From assembly GCF_004193175.1 (NCBI RefSeq), contig NZ_SAUH01000001.1, forward strand, positions 2,583,501-2,647,500: a DNA stretch of 64,000 nt. Reading direction: 5' to 3'. The notes under the pieces were generated by a model, which made no database searches, was not told the DNA's origin, and saw only the letters and a list, made by a program, of their open reading frames with translations. Position numbers and translations under genes: made by a program. This stretch comes from Streptomyces sp. RFCAC02. GTDB lineage: Bacteria; Actinomycetota; Actinomycetes; Streptomycetales; Streptomycetaceae. Shown here piece after piece: positions 48,253-56,090 of this stretch; position 1 is the stretch's first letter, and each line of letters begins with the position of its first letter.

Positions 48253-49266
48253 TCAGAGCCGGCGATGCTGGAACAGGTTCGCGATGGCCGCGATCAGCAG
48301 CACGGAACCGACAGCGATCTGCTGGTAGTAGGAGGAGATCTCCAGCAGGTTAAGGACGTTGGCGACGACCTGGAGCAGCAGCACGCCAAGCGCCGTCCCG
48401 ACGACGGTGCCGCGCCCGCCCTGGAGCGACGTGCCGCCGATGACGACGGCCGCGACGGCGGTGAGCTGGAGCGGCAGCCCGCCCGTGCCGGGGCTGCTCG
48501 CGCCCAGCCGGGACAGCAGCATGATGCCGGCGAGGCCCGACAGCGCGCCGGCCGACGCGTACAGGATCAGCTTGTCGCGCGCGACGTTGATCCCGCTGAG
48601 GCGCGCGACGTCCTCGTTGCCGCCGATGGCGAACGCGTCCCGGCCGAACACCGTGTACCGCATCAGCAGGGCGATGCCCGCCAGCACGAGGACCGCGACG
48701 ATGAGCAGGTAGGGCAGGCCGAGGAACGACTCGTTGCCCAGCGCGGTGAGGCGGGTCCCGATGGTGATGCTGAGGCCCCCGATGACGAGCAGCGCCACCC
48801 CGTCGAGGAGAGTCGCCGTCGCCAGGGTCGCGACGAACGGCGCGAGGCTCGTGAACGTGACGACCAGGCCGTTCACCAGGCCGATGGCGGTGGCCAGCGC
48901 GATGGACAGGACGACCGTCAGCCACGTCGGGTTGCCGTGGTCGATGAGCTGCGCCGCGACAGCCGTGGTGACGGCGACGTTGCTGCCCATCGAGAAGTCC
49001 ATGCCCCCCGCGGTCATCAGGAGCGTGAGGCCGCCGGCGATGACGGCCGTGACGCTGACCTGCCGCAGCACGTTCAGGAGGTTGGTCGAGGTCAGGAACG
49101 CGTCCGTGCGGAGGCTCGCGAACACCACGAGCAGCACCAGGACGGCGAGCAGCCCCGCGTGCGGGACGGTGAGGACGGCCGACGCGGCGCGGCGCCGGCC
49201 CGGCGGGGTCGCGGGGGGCCGCTCGGCCGTCCGGCCCGCGGCCCCGGTGGGTGAACCGATGCTCAT
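48253..49266 (-). CDS. Ribose/xylose-type ABC permease (BPD_transp_2)
   Basis: 337 aa with eight to ten helices. MTAGGMDFSMGSNVAVTTAVAAQLID is the conserved TGGIDLSVGS motif of RbsC-like permeases, and FAIGGNEDVARLSGINV and GGTSLQGGRGTVVGTALGVLLL are the other two signatures. The start overlaps the ATPase stop by 4 nt. Single gene, so the pore would be a homodimer. Confidence 0.93.
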   Translation of the reverse strand: MSIGSPTGAAGRTAERPPATPPGRRRAASAVLTVPHAGLLAVLVLLVVFASLRTDAFLTSTNLLNVLRQVSVTAVIAGGLTLLMTAGGMDFSMGSNVAVTTAVAAQLIDHGNPTWLTVVLSIALATAIGLVNGLVVTFTSLAPFVATLATATLLDGVALLVIGGLSITIGTRLTALGNESFLGLPYLLIVAVLVLAGIALLMRYTVFGRDAFAIGGNEDVARLSGINVARDKLILYASAGALSGLAGIMLLSRLGASSPGTGGLPLQLTAVAAVVIGGTSLQGGRGTVVGTALGVLLLQVVANVLNLLEISSYYQQIAVGSVLLIAAIANLFQHRRL

Positions 49267-50810
49267 GACAGTTCTCCTCCCAGGACGGTGGCGACCAGCT
49301 CGTCGCGCCCGATGCGGCCGATGTCGTGCTCGGCGACCGTCCGGCCACCGCGTACGACGACGACGCGGTCGGCCAGGCGCATCACCTCCTCGGCGGACGA
49401 CGAGGCCAGCAGGACGGCCGCCCCCGACTCCGCCAGCCGGTCGATGAGCGTGTGGATCTCCGCCATGGCGGCGACGTCCACGCCGTTGGTCGGGTCCTCC
49501 AGGAAGCAGGCCGCGGGTCCCGTGCCGAGCCACTTGGCGAGGAGGACCTTCTGCTGGTTGCCGCCGGACAGCCGGCCCACCGGCGGGTTCGCCGACAGCG
49601 CCCGCACGCGGTACGTGTCGCGCAGCGGCGCGGCGCGGCGGGCCAGCGCCCCGGTGCGGTGCAGGCGGCGGCGCTCCAGGCGGTCGCGCGCCAGCATGAT
49701 GTTCTCGTCCACGGACAGTTCGGGGACCAGGCCGAGCGTGCGCCGGTCCCCCGTCACACAGCGCAGCCCGCTGCCGAGCGACCGGGACACGCGCCCGAAC
49801 GGGACGGCCGTACCGCCGACCGTCAGCGTCCCGCGCCGGGGCCTGCGGCGCCCCGACAGCAGGTCGAACAGGCGGGCCTGCGCGTCCCCGGCCGGCCCGA
49901 GCACGGCCACGATCTCGCCCTTGCGCACCTCGACACCGAAGCCGTCGATGCCGCGGCCGTCGCACAGGTCCCGCACGGCGAGCCCGACCTCGTCGGACGC
50001 GGGCGCGCGGTCGGGGCGGCAGGAGACGACGTCGCGGCCCACCATGTCGCGCACGAGCGTGCCCTCGTCCGTGCCGGCGGCCTCCGTACTGCGCACCACG
50101 GCCCCGTCGCGCAGGACCGTCACGCGGTCGGCGAGGCCGAGGACCTCGTCGATGTGGTGCGAGATGTAGATGACGGCGACACCGCCGTCGCGCAGCCGGC
50201 GCACCAGCGTCCGGATCTGCTCGGCCGCCTCGGCGCCGAGGCAGGCGGTCGGCTCGTCCAGCACGAGGACGCGGCCGCCGCGCCGCACCTCCCGCGCGAC
50301 CTCGACCATGGTCTGCTCCGCGACGGTCAGGTCGCCGGCCACGGCCTCGGCGTCCACGGCGATGCCGAGTTCGGCGAGCGCCGAGCGGGCGGCCCGCCGC
50401 ACCGCGCGCCAGCCCACGACGGAGCGGCGGTTCGGGAGGTCGCCGAGCATGACGTTCTCGGCGACCGTGAGGCTCATGACGAGTTCCCTGCGCTGCGGGA
50501 CGGTCGAGATGCCGAGCCGCCGCGCCAGGCGGGGCGTGAGCTGGGCGTGCGGCCGGCCGGCGATCTCGATGTGCCCCTCGTCCGGGTCGTGCACGCCCGA
50601 CAGGATCTGCACGAGGGTCGACTTGCCGGCGCCGTTCATGCCCATCAGCGCGTGGATCTCGCCGGGGCGGACGTCGAGGCTGACGTCCGTCAGGGCCAGC
50701 GCGCCGCCGAATCGTTTCGTCACGCCGCGCACCCGGATGACCGGCTCGGCCGGCTGCGGCCCGGCCGGGGCGGCGCGCCGTTCGGCCACGGGCCGGGGTG
50801 CCCGGCTCAC
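49263..50810 (-). CDS. Sugar ABC ATPase, RbsA-like, second domain degenerate
   Basis: 515 aa with two ATPase modules. First: Walker A MGMNGAGKSTL, signature LTVAEQ, Walker B VLVLDEPTACLG. Second: Walker A is LGPAGDAQARL without GKS, signature LSGGNQQKVLLAKWL, and Walker B FLEDPTNGVD with the usual DE order inverted, so catalytic Glu is Asp. RbsA/XylG proteins often have one weak site; here it is further reduced. GTG start overlaps the CMD gene by 4 nt. Confidence 0.93.
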   Translation of the reverse strand: MSRAPRPVAERRAAPAGPQPAEPVIRVRGVTKRFGGALALTDVSLDVRPGEIHALMGMNGAGKSTLVQILSGVHDPDEGHIEIAGRPHAQLTPRLARRLGISTVPQRRELVMSLTVAENVMLGDLPNRRSVVGWRAVRRAARSALAELGIAVDAEAVAGDLTVAEQTMVEVAREVRRGGRVLVLDEPTACLGAEAAEQIRTLVRRLRDGGVAVIYISHHIDEVLGLADRVTVLRDGAVVRSTEAAGTDEGTLVRDMVGRDVVSCRPDRAPASDEVGLAVRDLCDGRGIDGFGVEVRKGEIVAVLGPAGDAQARLFDLLSGRRRPRRGTLTVGGTAVPFGRVSRSLGSGLRCVTGDRRTLGLVPELSVDENIMLARDRLERRRLHRTGALARRAAPLRDTYRVRALSANPPVGRLSGGNQQKVLLAKWLGTGPAACFLEDPTNGVDVAAMAEIHTLIDRLAESGAAVLLASSSAEEVMRLADRVVVVRGGRTVAEHDIGRIGRDELVATVLGGELS

Positions 50811-51400
50811 CGGGGATCGCCTTCCGCCTCCGCCGCCGCCCGGCCGTACCCCCGGATGTCGGGGAACGGCGGCGTGCGGTCCGGCTGGAGGTCGACCTCG
50901 AACGCGTTGAGGCACATCGCGAGCATGCTGAAGTTGCCGAGCGAGCCGACCGCGTCCACCAGCCCCCGCGCGCCGAAGTGCTTCTCCGCCGCGCGGAACG
51001 TGTCCTCGCCGACGAAGTGGTCCTCCAGCAGCTCGCGGCAGAACCGGTGGAAGGCCGCGTCCTCCTCGCGGTCGAAGGCGGGCTCGCGGCGCTCGGCGAT
51101 GGCGCGGACCGCGTCGGCGGGCAGGCCGGCCTCGACCGCCTTGTCCACGTGGGCATTCCACGAGTACTGCGCGTCGAAGTGGCGCGCAGCCATCAGCAGG
51201 GACAACTCCCGCAGCCGCACCGGGAGGCTCGACTCGAAGCGCGCGAACGCCCCCAGCGCCTCGACGCGTTCGCACAGCTCCGGGCTGTGCAGCCAGACGC
51301 GGAACGGTCCGCGCACCGCACCCCGGCGCCCGGCGATGCGCGCGCCGATCTCGGCCTGCCGTTCGGTCATGTCGTCCTGGCTGATGGGCGGAAGTCTCAT
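50807..51400 (-). CDS. Carboxymuconolactone-decarboxylase-family protein
   Basis: 197 aa, all-helical CMD fold: RLRELSLLMAARHFDAQYSWNAHVDKAVEAGLPADAVRAIAERR. It has the WNAHV motif of 4-carboxymuconolactone decarboxylases rather than the CxxC of AhpD. First gene of the ABC operon (GTGA overlap with the ATPase), an odd partner for a sugar importer, which suggests the imported compound is a cyclic acid or lactone. Confidence 0.85.
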   Translation of the reverse strand: MRLPPISQDDMTERQAEIGARIAGRRGAVRGPFRVWLHSPELCERVEALGAFARFESSLPVRLRELSLLMAARHFDAQYSWNAHVDKAVEAGLPADAVRAIAERREPAFDREEDAAFHRFCRELLEDHFVGEDTFRAAEKHFGARGLVDAVGSLGNFSMLAMCLNAFEVDLQPDRTPPFPDIRGYGRAAAEAEGDPR

Positions 51401-51456
51401 GAGCTGTCGCAGCCTTTGCCTCGGGGGCCTGACGGCCGGGAGGGGTCGATTGCGGA

Positions 51457-51511
51457 GCAACGTACAGCTCTGTGGGAGGGGTCACAGGCCCCCGGGACGC
51501 AACGTAAAGCT
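51457..51511. promoter_or_regulatory. Pair of direct repeats in a divergent promoter region
   Basis: GCAACGTACAGCT (51457-51469) and GCAACGTAAAGCT (51499-51511) differ at one base and are 42 bp apart, about four helical turns. They lie between the CMD-ABC operon and the cupin gene; a regulator binding both could control both directions. Confidence 0.5.
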
Positions 51512-51588
51512 GCACGCCGCGTGACGCTCGGGAACGGCCCGTCGTGCCTAACCTCGTTCCGCGCGCAGGCCGGACGGAGGGAGACGAC

Positions 51589-52002
51589 ATGACCGTGATC
51601 ATCAAGGTGTCCGAGGTCCAGGTGCTCGACCGGGGCGGCTCGGTCGCCACGACGCCGCTGGTCACGACGCCCGTGGCGGGCGGCGAGAACCGCATCACCA
51701 GCGGCATGAGCGTCTACCCGGTGGGCAGCGGCGCGCCGATGCACTCGCACAACTGCGACGAGCACGTCACCGTCCTCGACGGCGAGGCCGAGGTCGTCGT
51801 GGACGGGGAGGTGACGCGCCTCGGCCGGTTCGACACGACGTACGTCCCGTCGCCGGTCCCCCACCTGTTCCGCAATGTCGGCGACGTGCCGCTGCGCATC
51901 CTGTGGGTCTACACGTCGGGCACCGTCACGCGCACCTTCACGGACACGGGCGTGACGGTGGAACACCTGTCGCCGGAGGACCGGATGGGCGGCCGGGACT
52001 GA
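51589..52002 (+). CDS. Cupin-domain protein
   Basis: 137 aa single cupin: MHSHNCDEHVTVLDGEAEVVVDG is motif 1 with HxH and Glu ligands, and YVPSPVPHLFRNVGDVPLRILWVYTSG is motif 2 with its His. A metal-dependent isomerase, dioxygenase or storage/sensor role is possible. GGAGGGAG precedes the ATG. Divergent from the CMD-ABC operon and convergent with LacI (15-nt gap), so probably part of the same regulon. Confidence 0.87.
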   Translation: MTVIIKVSEVQVLDRGGSVATTPLVTTPVAGGENRITSGMSVYPVGSGAPMHSHNCDEHVTVLDGEAEVVVDGEVTRLGRFDTTYVPSPVPHLFRNVGDVPLRILWVYTSGTVTRTFTDTGVTVEHLSPEDRMGGRD

Positions 52003-52017
52003 CCCCGGCCGCCCCGC

Positions 52018-53061
52018 TCAGGCGGACTTCCGCAGCACGAGGCGCGTCGGCGTCACCACGGACGCCGGCGCGCGGCCGGCCGGCGCGCCCCGGTCGTCCC
52101 GCGTGTCGTCGAACAGCAGCCGCGCCATCAGCCGTCCCATCTCCTCCGTGTCCTGCCGGACCGTGGTCAGCGGCGGATCGGTCGCCTCGGCGATGGACGC
52201 GAGGTCGTCGAACCCGACGACGGCCACGTCCTCCGGCACGGCGCGCCCGCGTTCGCGCAGCACCTGGAGCGCGCCGGACGCCATCTTGTCGGAGGCGACG
52301 AAGACGGCGTCGAGGTCGGGGCACCGGCCGAGCAGCACGGCCATCGCGTCGGCGCCGCCCTCCCGGGAGTAGTCGCCCTCGACGACCATGCGGGGCGGGG
52401 CGTCCGGGAGCACGTCGCGGTAGCCGTCGAGGCGGTCGAGCGACGACACCTGGTCGAGCGGCCCGGTGATCGTGCCGATGCGCCGGCGCCCGAGCGACCG
52501 CAGGTGGCGGACGGCCTCGGCGGCGCCGCCGCGGTCGTCCGCGCCGACGTAGGTGTGGCCGCGCCCCCAGCGGCCGGGGCCGAGGACCGGGCGGCCGCCG
52601 AAGACGGCGGGCAGGTCGAGCCGGTCGATCATGCCGGGCAGCGGGTCGTCGGCCCGCAGCGAGAACAGCAGCGCGCCGTCCACGTGGCCGCCGCTCAGGA
52701 AGTGGGCGACGCGCGCGTAGTCGTCGTCCTCCTCGACGAAGAGGAGGACGAGCTGCGCCCCGTGCCGCAGGAGTTCGCCGCGGATGCCGTGCAGCAGACC
52801 GTCGAAGACGGGATCGACGAAGAGGCGCCGTCTCGGCTCGGTCACGACGACGGCGACGGCGCCGCTGCGGTGGGTGACCAGGCGGCGCGCGGCCTGGTTC
52901 GGCACGTAGCCGAGCTCGGCGACGGCCTTCCGCGCCCGTTCGGCGACCTCGGCGCTCACCCCCGGCTCGCCGTTGATCACCCGCGAGACGGTGGAGCGTG
53001 ACACACCCGCGCGCCGCGCCACGTCCTCCAGAGTGGGGCGGCGCACGCTTGATCGTTTCAC
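52018..53061 (-). CDS. LacI-family repressor
   Basis: 347 aa. HTH with hinge: PTLEDVARRAGVSRSTVSRVINGEPGVSAEVAERARKAVAELGYVPNQAARRLVTHRSGAVAVVV. Effector domain ends DVAVVGFDDLASIAEATDPPLTTVRQDTEEMGRLMARLL, the classic LacI/GalR tail. GTG 53061 is used; a TTG directly before it is the alternative. Most likely regulates the nearby sugar ABC/cupin genes; its own upstream region has CCGTTC-n5-GAACGG. Confidence 0.92.
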   Translation of the reverse strand: MKRSSVRRPTLEDVARRAGVSRSTVSRVINGEPGVSAEVAERARKAVAELGYVPNQAARRLVTHRSGAVAVVVTEPRRRLFVDPVFDGLLHGIRGELLRHGAQLVLLFVEEDDDYARVAHFLSGGHVDGALLFSLRADDPLPGMIDRLDLPAVFGGRPVLGPGRWGRGHTYVGADDRGGAAEAVRHLRSLGRRRIGTITGPLDQVSSLDRLDGYRDVLPDAPPRMVVEGDYSREGGADAMAVLLGRCPDLDAVFVASDKMASGALQVLRERGRAVPEDVAVVGFDDLASIAEATDPPLTTVRQDTEEMGRLMARLLFDDTRDDRGAPAGRAPASVVTPTRLVLRKSA

Positions 53062-53094
53062 CAACGCGTTTCTCCGATGCGGAGCAGTTCTGTT

Positions 53095-53111
53095 CCGTTC
53101 TGTGGGAACGG
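53095..53111. promoter_or_regulatory. Inverted repeat upstream of the LacI gene
   Basis: CCGTTC-TGTGG-GAACGG, a 6-bp perfect inverted repeat 34 nt before the LacI start. Possible autoregulatory site; too short for certainty. Confidence 0.35.
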
Positions 53112-53147
53112 TAACCGGTCCGTGTTACGGCATGCGTAAAACGGGGA

Positions 53148-53600
53148 TCAGCCGCCGGGTGTGCGGCGTACGACGAGGTGGCGCGCGAGGACGTCGAGGG
53201 CGTCGACGACCTCGCGCAGCTCCCGCGGGTCGCGCAGTCCGGTGGCGGCGGCGAGCGCGTCGTCCACGTCCGCCGCCCGGATCTCGGCGACCCGGGCGGA
53301 CGGCTCGGCCGCGGCCCGTACCAGGACGCGGCGGCGGTCGCCGGGGTCCGGCGCGGTGGTGACGGCACCGGCCGCCCGCAGCCGGGCGACGGCGGTGGAG
53401 ATCTGGCTCTGCGGCAGCCCGGTGCGCGCGGTGATCTCGCCGACGGTGGTGTCGGGGTGGGCGGCGATGTCGCTGGCGGCAATCAGCGTGGTCCGGGCGC
53501 TGCCGGGGTGGGCGCCCGCGCCGCCCGGCGGTTCGGGCATGGCGTCCTCACCGATCTTCATGAGCGCGCGGCCCAGCAGGAAGAGGTCGACTCCGTTCAT
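53148..53600 (-). CDS. MarR-family transcriptional regulator
   Basis: 150 aa. Winged helix: SDIAAHPDTTVGEITARTGLPQSQISTAVARLRAAGAVTTAPDPGDRRRVLVRA, followed by C-terminal dimerisation helices. Starts MNGVDLFLLGRALMKIGEDAM; two in-frame ATGs further upstream (53615, 53621) fall inside the likely operator and are less probable. Divergent from the alpha/beta hydrolase at 53703, which it probably represses. Confidence 0.87.
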   Translation of the reverse strand: MNGVDLFLLGRALMKIGEDAMPEPPGGAGAHPGSARTTLIAASDIAAHPDTTVGEITARTGLPQSQISTAVARLRAAGAVTTAPDPGDRRRVLVRAAAEPSARVAEIRAADVDDALAAATGLRDPRELREVVDALDVLARHLVVRRTPGG

Positions 53601-53610
53601 CCGCCGAATG

Positions 53611-53642
53611 TACATCGACATCGATCCATCGGTATTGATGTA
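53611..53642. promoter_or_regulatory. Inverted repeat between MarR and hydrolase genes
   Basis: TACATCGA (53611-53618) and TTGATGTA (53635-53642) form an inverted repeat with one mismatch and 16-nt spacer. The AT-rich stretch 53630-53650 is unusual here and should hold the divergent promoters. Confidence 0.5.
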
Positions 53643-53702
53643 TCTAATTCGATGGACTAGGGTTGCCACCGCCCCACCACCACGAGACCGAGGAGCGACC
53701 CC

Positions 53703-54554
53703 ATGCGACAGCGCATCTCCCCCGCCGCCGGCACCCTCGACGCCCCCGGCGCCCACCTGTACTACGAGGTGCGCGGCACGGGTCCCGTCCTGCTGATCGG
53801 CCAGAGCGGCGAGGGCGGCGCCGACCGGACCGCCGACCTCGCGGCGCGGCTCGTCGACACCTTCACGATCGTCACGTACGACCGGCGCGGCCTGTCCCGC
53901 AGCCACCCGCACGACCCCGCGCGCACGACGGCGCTCACCGAGCACGCCGACGACGCGGCCCGCGTCCTCGCCGCCGTCACCGACGAGCCGGCCGCGATGC
54001 TCGGCTGCAGCATGGGCGCCGTCATCGGCCTGCACATGACGGTGCGCCACCCCGGCCGGCTCCACACGCTGATCGCCCACGAACCCGTCGCACCCCGCCT
54101 GCTGCCCGACACGGCGGCGCGCACCGCCCACGAGCGCGAACTCGTCGCGATCCAGAAGACGTACGAGCGTTCCGGCCTCGCCGCCGCACTCGCGGAGATC
54201 GCCCACGCCCTCGGCATCGACCCCGCGGGGCCGGACAACGAGCCCGATCTGACACCCCAGCCGATCGACGCGCGGCGCCGCGCCGACTTCGACCGCTTCA
54301 TCCGCCACGACTTCACGGCGGTCCTGCGCGACACCCTGGACACGGCCGCCCTCCGGCACGTGCCCACGCGCATCGTCCCGGCCGTCGGCCGCACGACCCC
54401 CGGGGAGGTCTTCGACCGCCGCTGCGCGTACGCCCTCGCGGACCTGCTCGGCACGGCGGTCGTGGACCTGCCGGGCGGCCACAACGGCAGCACGAGCCAC
54501 CCGTCGGGCTACGCGCTGCGGCTGCGCGAACTCCTCGGCGCCGCCACGGCGTGA
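53703..54554 (+). CDS. Alpha/beta hydrolase
   Basis: 283 aa. Nucleophile Ser in AMLGCSMGAVIGLHM; oxyanion region GPVLLIGQSGEGGAD replaces the usual HG by GQ. YDRRGLSRS is the standard strand-4 turn. Catalytic His probably GGHNGSTSHP. Regulated by the divergent MarR. Such MarR/hydrolase pairs usually respond to and detoxify small esters or phenolics; the substrate is unknown. Confidence 0.88.
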   Translation: MRQRISPAAGTLDAPGAHLYYEVRGTGPVLLIGQSGEGGADRTADLAARLVDTFTIVTYDRRGLSRSHPHDPARTTALTEHADDAARVLAAVTDEPAAMLGCSMGAVIGLHMTVRHPGRLHTLIAHEPVAPRLLPDTAARTAHERELVAIQKTYERSGLAAALAEIAHALGIDPAGPDNEPDLTPQPIDARRRADFDRFIRHDFTAVLRDTLDTAALRHVPTRIVPAVGRTTPGEVFDRRCAYALADLLGTAVVDLPGGHNGSTSHPSGYALRLRELLGAATA

Positions 54555-54568
54555 GACGCCGTGGCGGC
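54540..54568. terminator. Bidirectional terminator overlapping a stop codon
   Basis: GCCGCCACGGCGT (54540-54552) pairs perfectly over 13 bp with 54556-54568 around GAG. The loop and left arm include the hydrolase TGA stop. Convergent secreted-protein gene ends at 54577. Confidence 0.85.
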
Positions 54569-54576
54569 GGCCCGGG

Positions 54577-54942
54577 TCACAGGAGTTCGCAATCCTCGCT
54601 GTCGTCGACCCGCACGGCCTCCAACGCGCCCCACGGCACGTCGACCATCGTCCTCGGTGAGATGCACTGCGCCGATCCGCTGGCGTGGAGGATCCACACG
54701 GTCTCCGTCCGCATGTTGGCGACCTCGATCGGCGCCGCCAGCGGCTCGTCGAAGTACGTCCACGGACCGACCTCGTCGAACTCCAGCACGGTCACGTTGT
54801 TCTTGATCAGACACAGGGATGTGGACGGGCAGGACGCCTGCGCCCCGGCCTCACCGGCCGAGGCGGTCACCGAGGCGCCGGCGACCAGGGCGCCGGCCAG
54901 CGACAGAACGGTTCCCGCGCGCAACAGTCCGGACTTCTTCAC
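54577..54942 (-). CDS. Small secreted protein with four cysteines
   Basis: 121 aa. Sec signal MKKSGLLRAGTVLSLAGALVAGASVTASAG with likely cleavage after ASA. Mature part about 92 residues: ASCPSTSLCLIKNNVTVLEF, FDEPLAAPIEVANMRTETVWILHASGSAQCI and SEDCELL. The four Cys could form two disulfides. The CPSTSLC opening recalls I36-type peptidase inhibitors (CPxGxxC) but the match is short. Function unknown. Confidence 0.75.
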   Translation of the reverse strand: MKKSGLLRAGTVLSLAGALVAGASVTASAGEAGAQASCPSTSLCLIKNNVTVLEFDEVGPWTYFDEPLAAPIEVANMRTETVWILHASGSAQCISPRTMVDVPWGALEAVRVDDSEDCELL

Positions 54943-55013
54943 ATTGCCTCCCGAAGCTCGCCCGGAATCCTCCCCCGGCCCTCAACGCGCGTCAATATCC
55001 CCGACGTTGCCGG

Positions 55014-55358
55014 TCAGGCCGCGGACGCGTCGAGGATGCCGCCGAGCGCCGTACGCGCCCGCACCAGGTCGTCGATGCGGGAGTCGAGGTCGGCGAGCCG
55101 CGTCCTGACGTGGTCGATGACACACGCCTGCACCCCCGAGCCGTCGCCGGTGAGACAGGGCATCAGCTCGCGGATGACCCGGGTGGGGAGCCCGGCCGCG
55201 AGCAGGGTGCGGATGCGGGCGACGGTCTCCGGGGCGTCCGGCGCGTAGTGACGGTGACCGCCCTCGCTACGGCGGGACGCCAGCAGCCCCTGCTCCTCGT
55301 AGTACCGCAGCAGGCGGACGGCGACGCCCGTCGTCCGGGACAGCTCCCCGATCTTCAT
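55014..55358 (-). CDS. MerR-family regulator
   Basis: 114 aa. MKIGELSRTTGVAVRLLRYYEEQGLLASRRSEGGHRHYAP is the MerR winged helix with its RYYE motif; a coiled coil (ACVIDHVRTRLADLDSRIDDLVRARTALGG) follows. Two Cys (MPCL, QACV) might bind metal or sense redox, but no typical mercury or copper ligand set is visible. Divergent from the ABM monooxygenase at 55423. Confidence 0.9.
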   Translation of the reverse strand: MKIGELSRTTGVAVRLLRYYEEQGLLASRRSEGGHRHYAPDAPETVARIRTLLAAGLPTRVIRELMPCLTGDGSGVQACVIDHVRTRLADLDSRIDDLVRARTALGGILDASAA

Positions 55359-55383
55359 GTGACCCACCCCACAGGCATCCGGC

Positions 55384-55415
55384 TTGAAACTCACACCGAT
55401 GTCACATCCTACGGT
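55384..55415 (+). promoter_or_regulatory. MerR-type promoter with elongated spacer
   Basis: TTGAAA (55384-55389) and TACGGT (55410-55415) are separated by 20 nt, the long spacer typical of MerR-activated promoters. The -10 is 8 nt before the ATG at 55423, so the transcript would be almost leaderless. Confidence 0.6.
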
Positions 55416-55422
55416 CGGGGAC

Positions 55423-55743
55423 ATGACGACGACAGCGACGGTCACGCCCGTCTCCCTCTACGGTTTCCTCACCCCGAAGCCCGGCCACGCCGCCGCCCTG
55501 CGGACGCTCCTGACCGACCTGGTCGAACCGTCCCGGCAGCACGCGGGCAGCCTCGAGTACCACCTCCACGAGCAGGAGGACGGCCGGTTCTTCCTGTACG
55601 AGGTGTGGCGTTCGCGCGAGGACCTCGACCGGCACAACGCGACGCCGCTGCTGCGGGAGTTCATGGCGGCGGTGGGCGAGCACCTGGACGGCGCGCCCGA
55701 GGCGTACACCGGCACGATGCGCAGCCCCCACCCGGCGGCCTGA
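55423..55743 (+). CDS. ABM-domain monooxygenase
   Basis: 106 aa. VSLYGFLTPKPGHAAALRTLLTDLVEPSRQHAGSLEYHLHEQEDGRFFLYEVWRSREDLDRHNATPLLREF is a typical ABM barrel, with the F-x-L-Y-E-V-W and H-x3-P-L-L patterns. Probably a quinol monooxygenase-type stress protein, under MerR control. Related in fold but not closely in sequence to the ABM protein at 39766. Confidence 0.87.
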   Translation: MTTTATVTPVSLYGFLTPKPGHAAALRTLLTDLVEPSRQHAGSLEYHLHEQEDGRFFLYEVWRSREDLDRHNATPLLREFMAAVGEHLDGAPEAYTGTMRSPHPAA

Positions 55744-55779
55744 CGGCGATTGCGCCGCGCATCGACCCGATCGAAAAGA

Positions 55780-55801
55780 AGCGTTTCCGAAGCGTTTCCG
55801 A
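55780..55801 (+). repeat. Tandem direct repeat of AGCGTTTCCGA
   Basis: Two exact 11-bp copies (55780-55790 and 55791-55801) end to end, 60 nt upstream of the small gene at 55861. One repeat per helical turn suggests a regulator binding site. Confidence 0.5.
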
Positions 55802-55860
55802 AGAACCGTGGTCCAGCATGGTCGCGCGATCCGCGCACCCCCAGCACTGGAGGTACTGAC

Positions 55861-56019
55861 ATGGCCACCACGACCACCTCGACCACGTCCACCGCCGCCG
55901 GCCGCGAGGCCGCCCTCCTGCGCGACGCGCTGGTCGTGCCCGTGCGCATGAGCCTCGGCTGGCCGGCCGCCCGCAGCTCCGACGAGCTGGTGGCCGCCGT
56001 GCGCGGCACCCGCCGCTGA
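55861..56019 (+). CDS. 52-aa protein of unknown function
   Basis: Begins MATTTTSTTSTAAGREAALL and continues DALVVPVRMSLGWPAARSSDELVAAVRGTRR. Thr-rich start then a basic helical end. Good site (GGAGG, 7 nt upstream). No family recognised. The tandem repeat upstream suggests its own regulated promoter. Confidence 0.55.
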   Translation: MATTTTSTTSTAAGREAALLRDALVVPVRMSLGWPAARSSDELVAAVRGTRR

Positions 56020-56090
56020 CCGGCCGCACCGATCACTCCGCACCACCCGTACCGGCCGGCTCCGGGCGCCCACCGCGCCCGGGGCCGGCC

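Noticed and set aside
48253..51156. Very long Arg/Pro-rich minus-strand frame across the ABC permease and ATPase
   Set aside because: It is out of frame with the permease and ATPase, which have Walker, signature and membrane motifs in another frame of the same strand.
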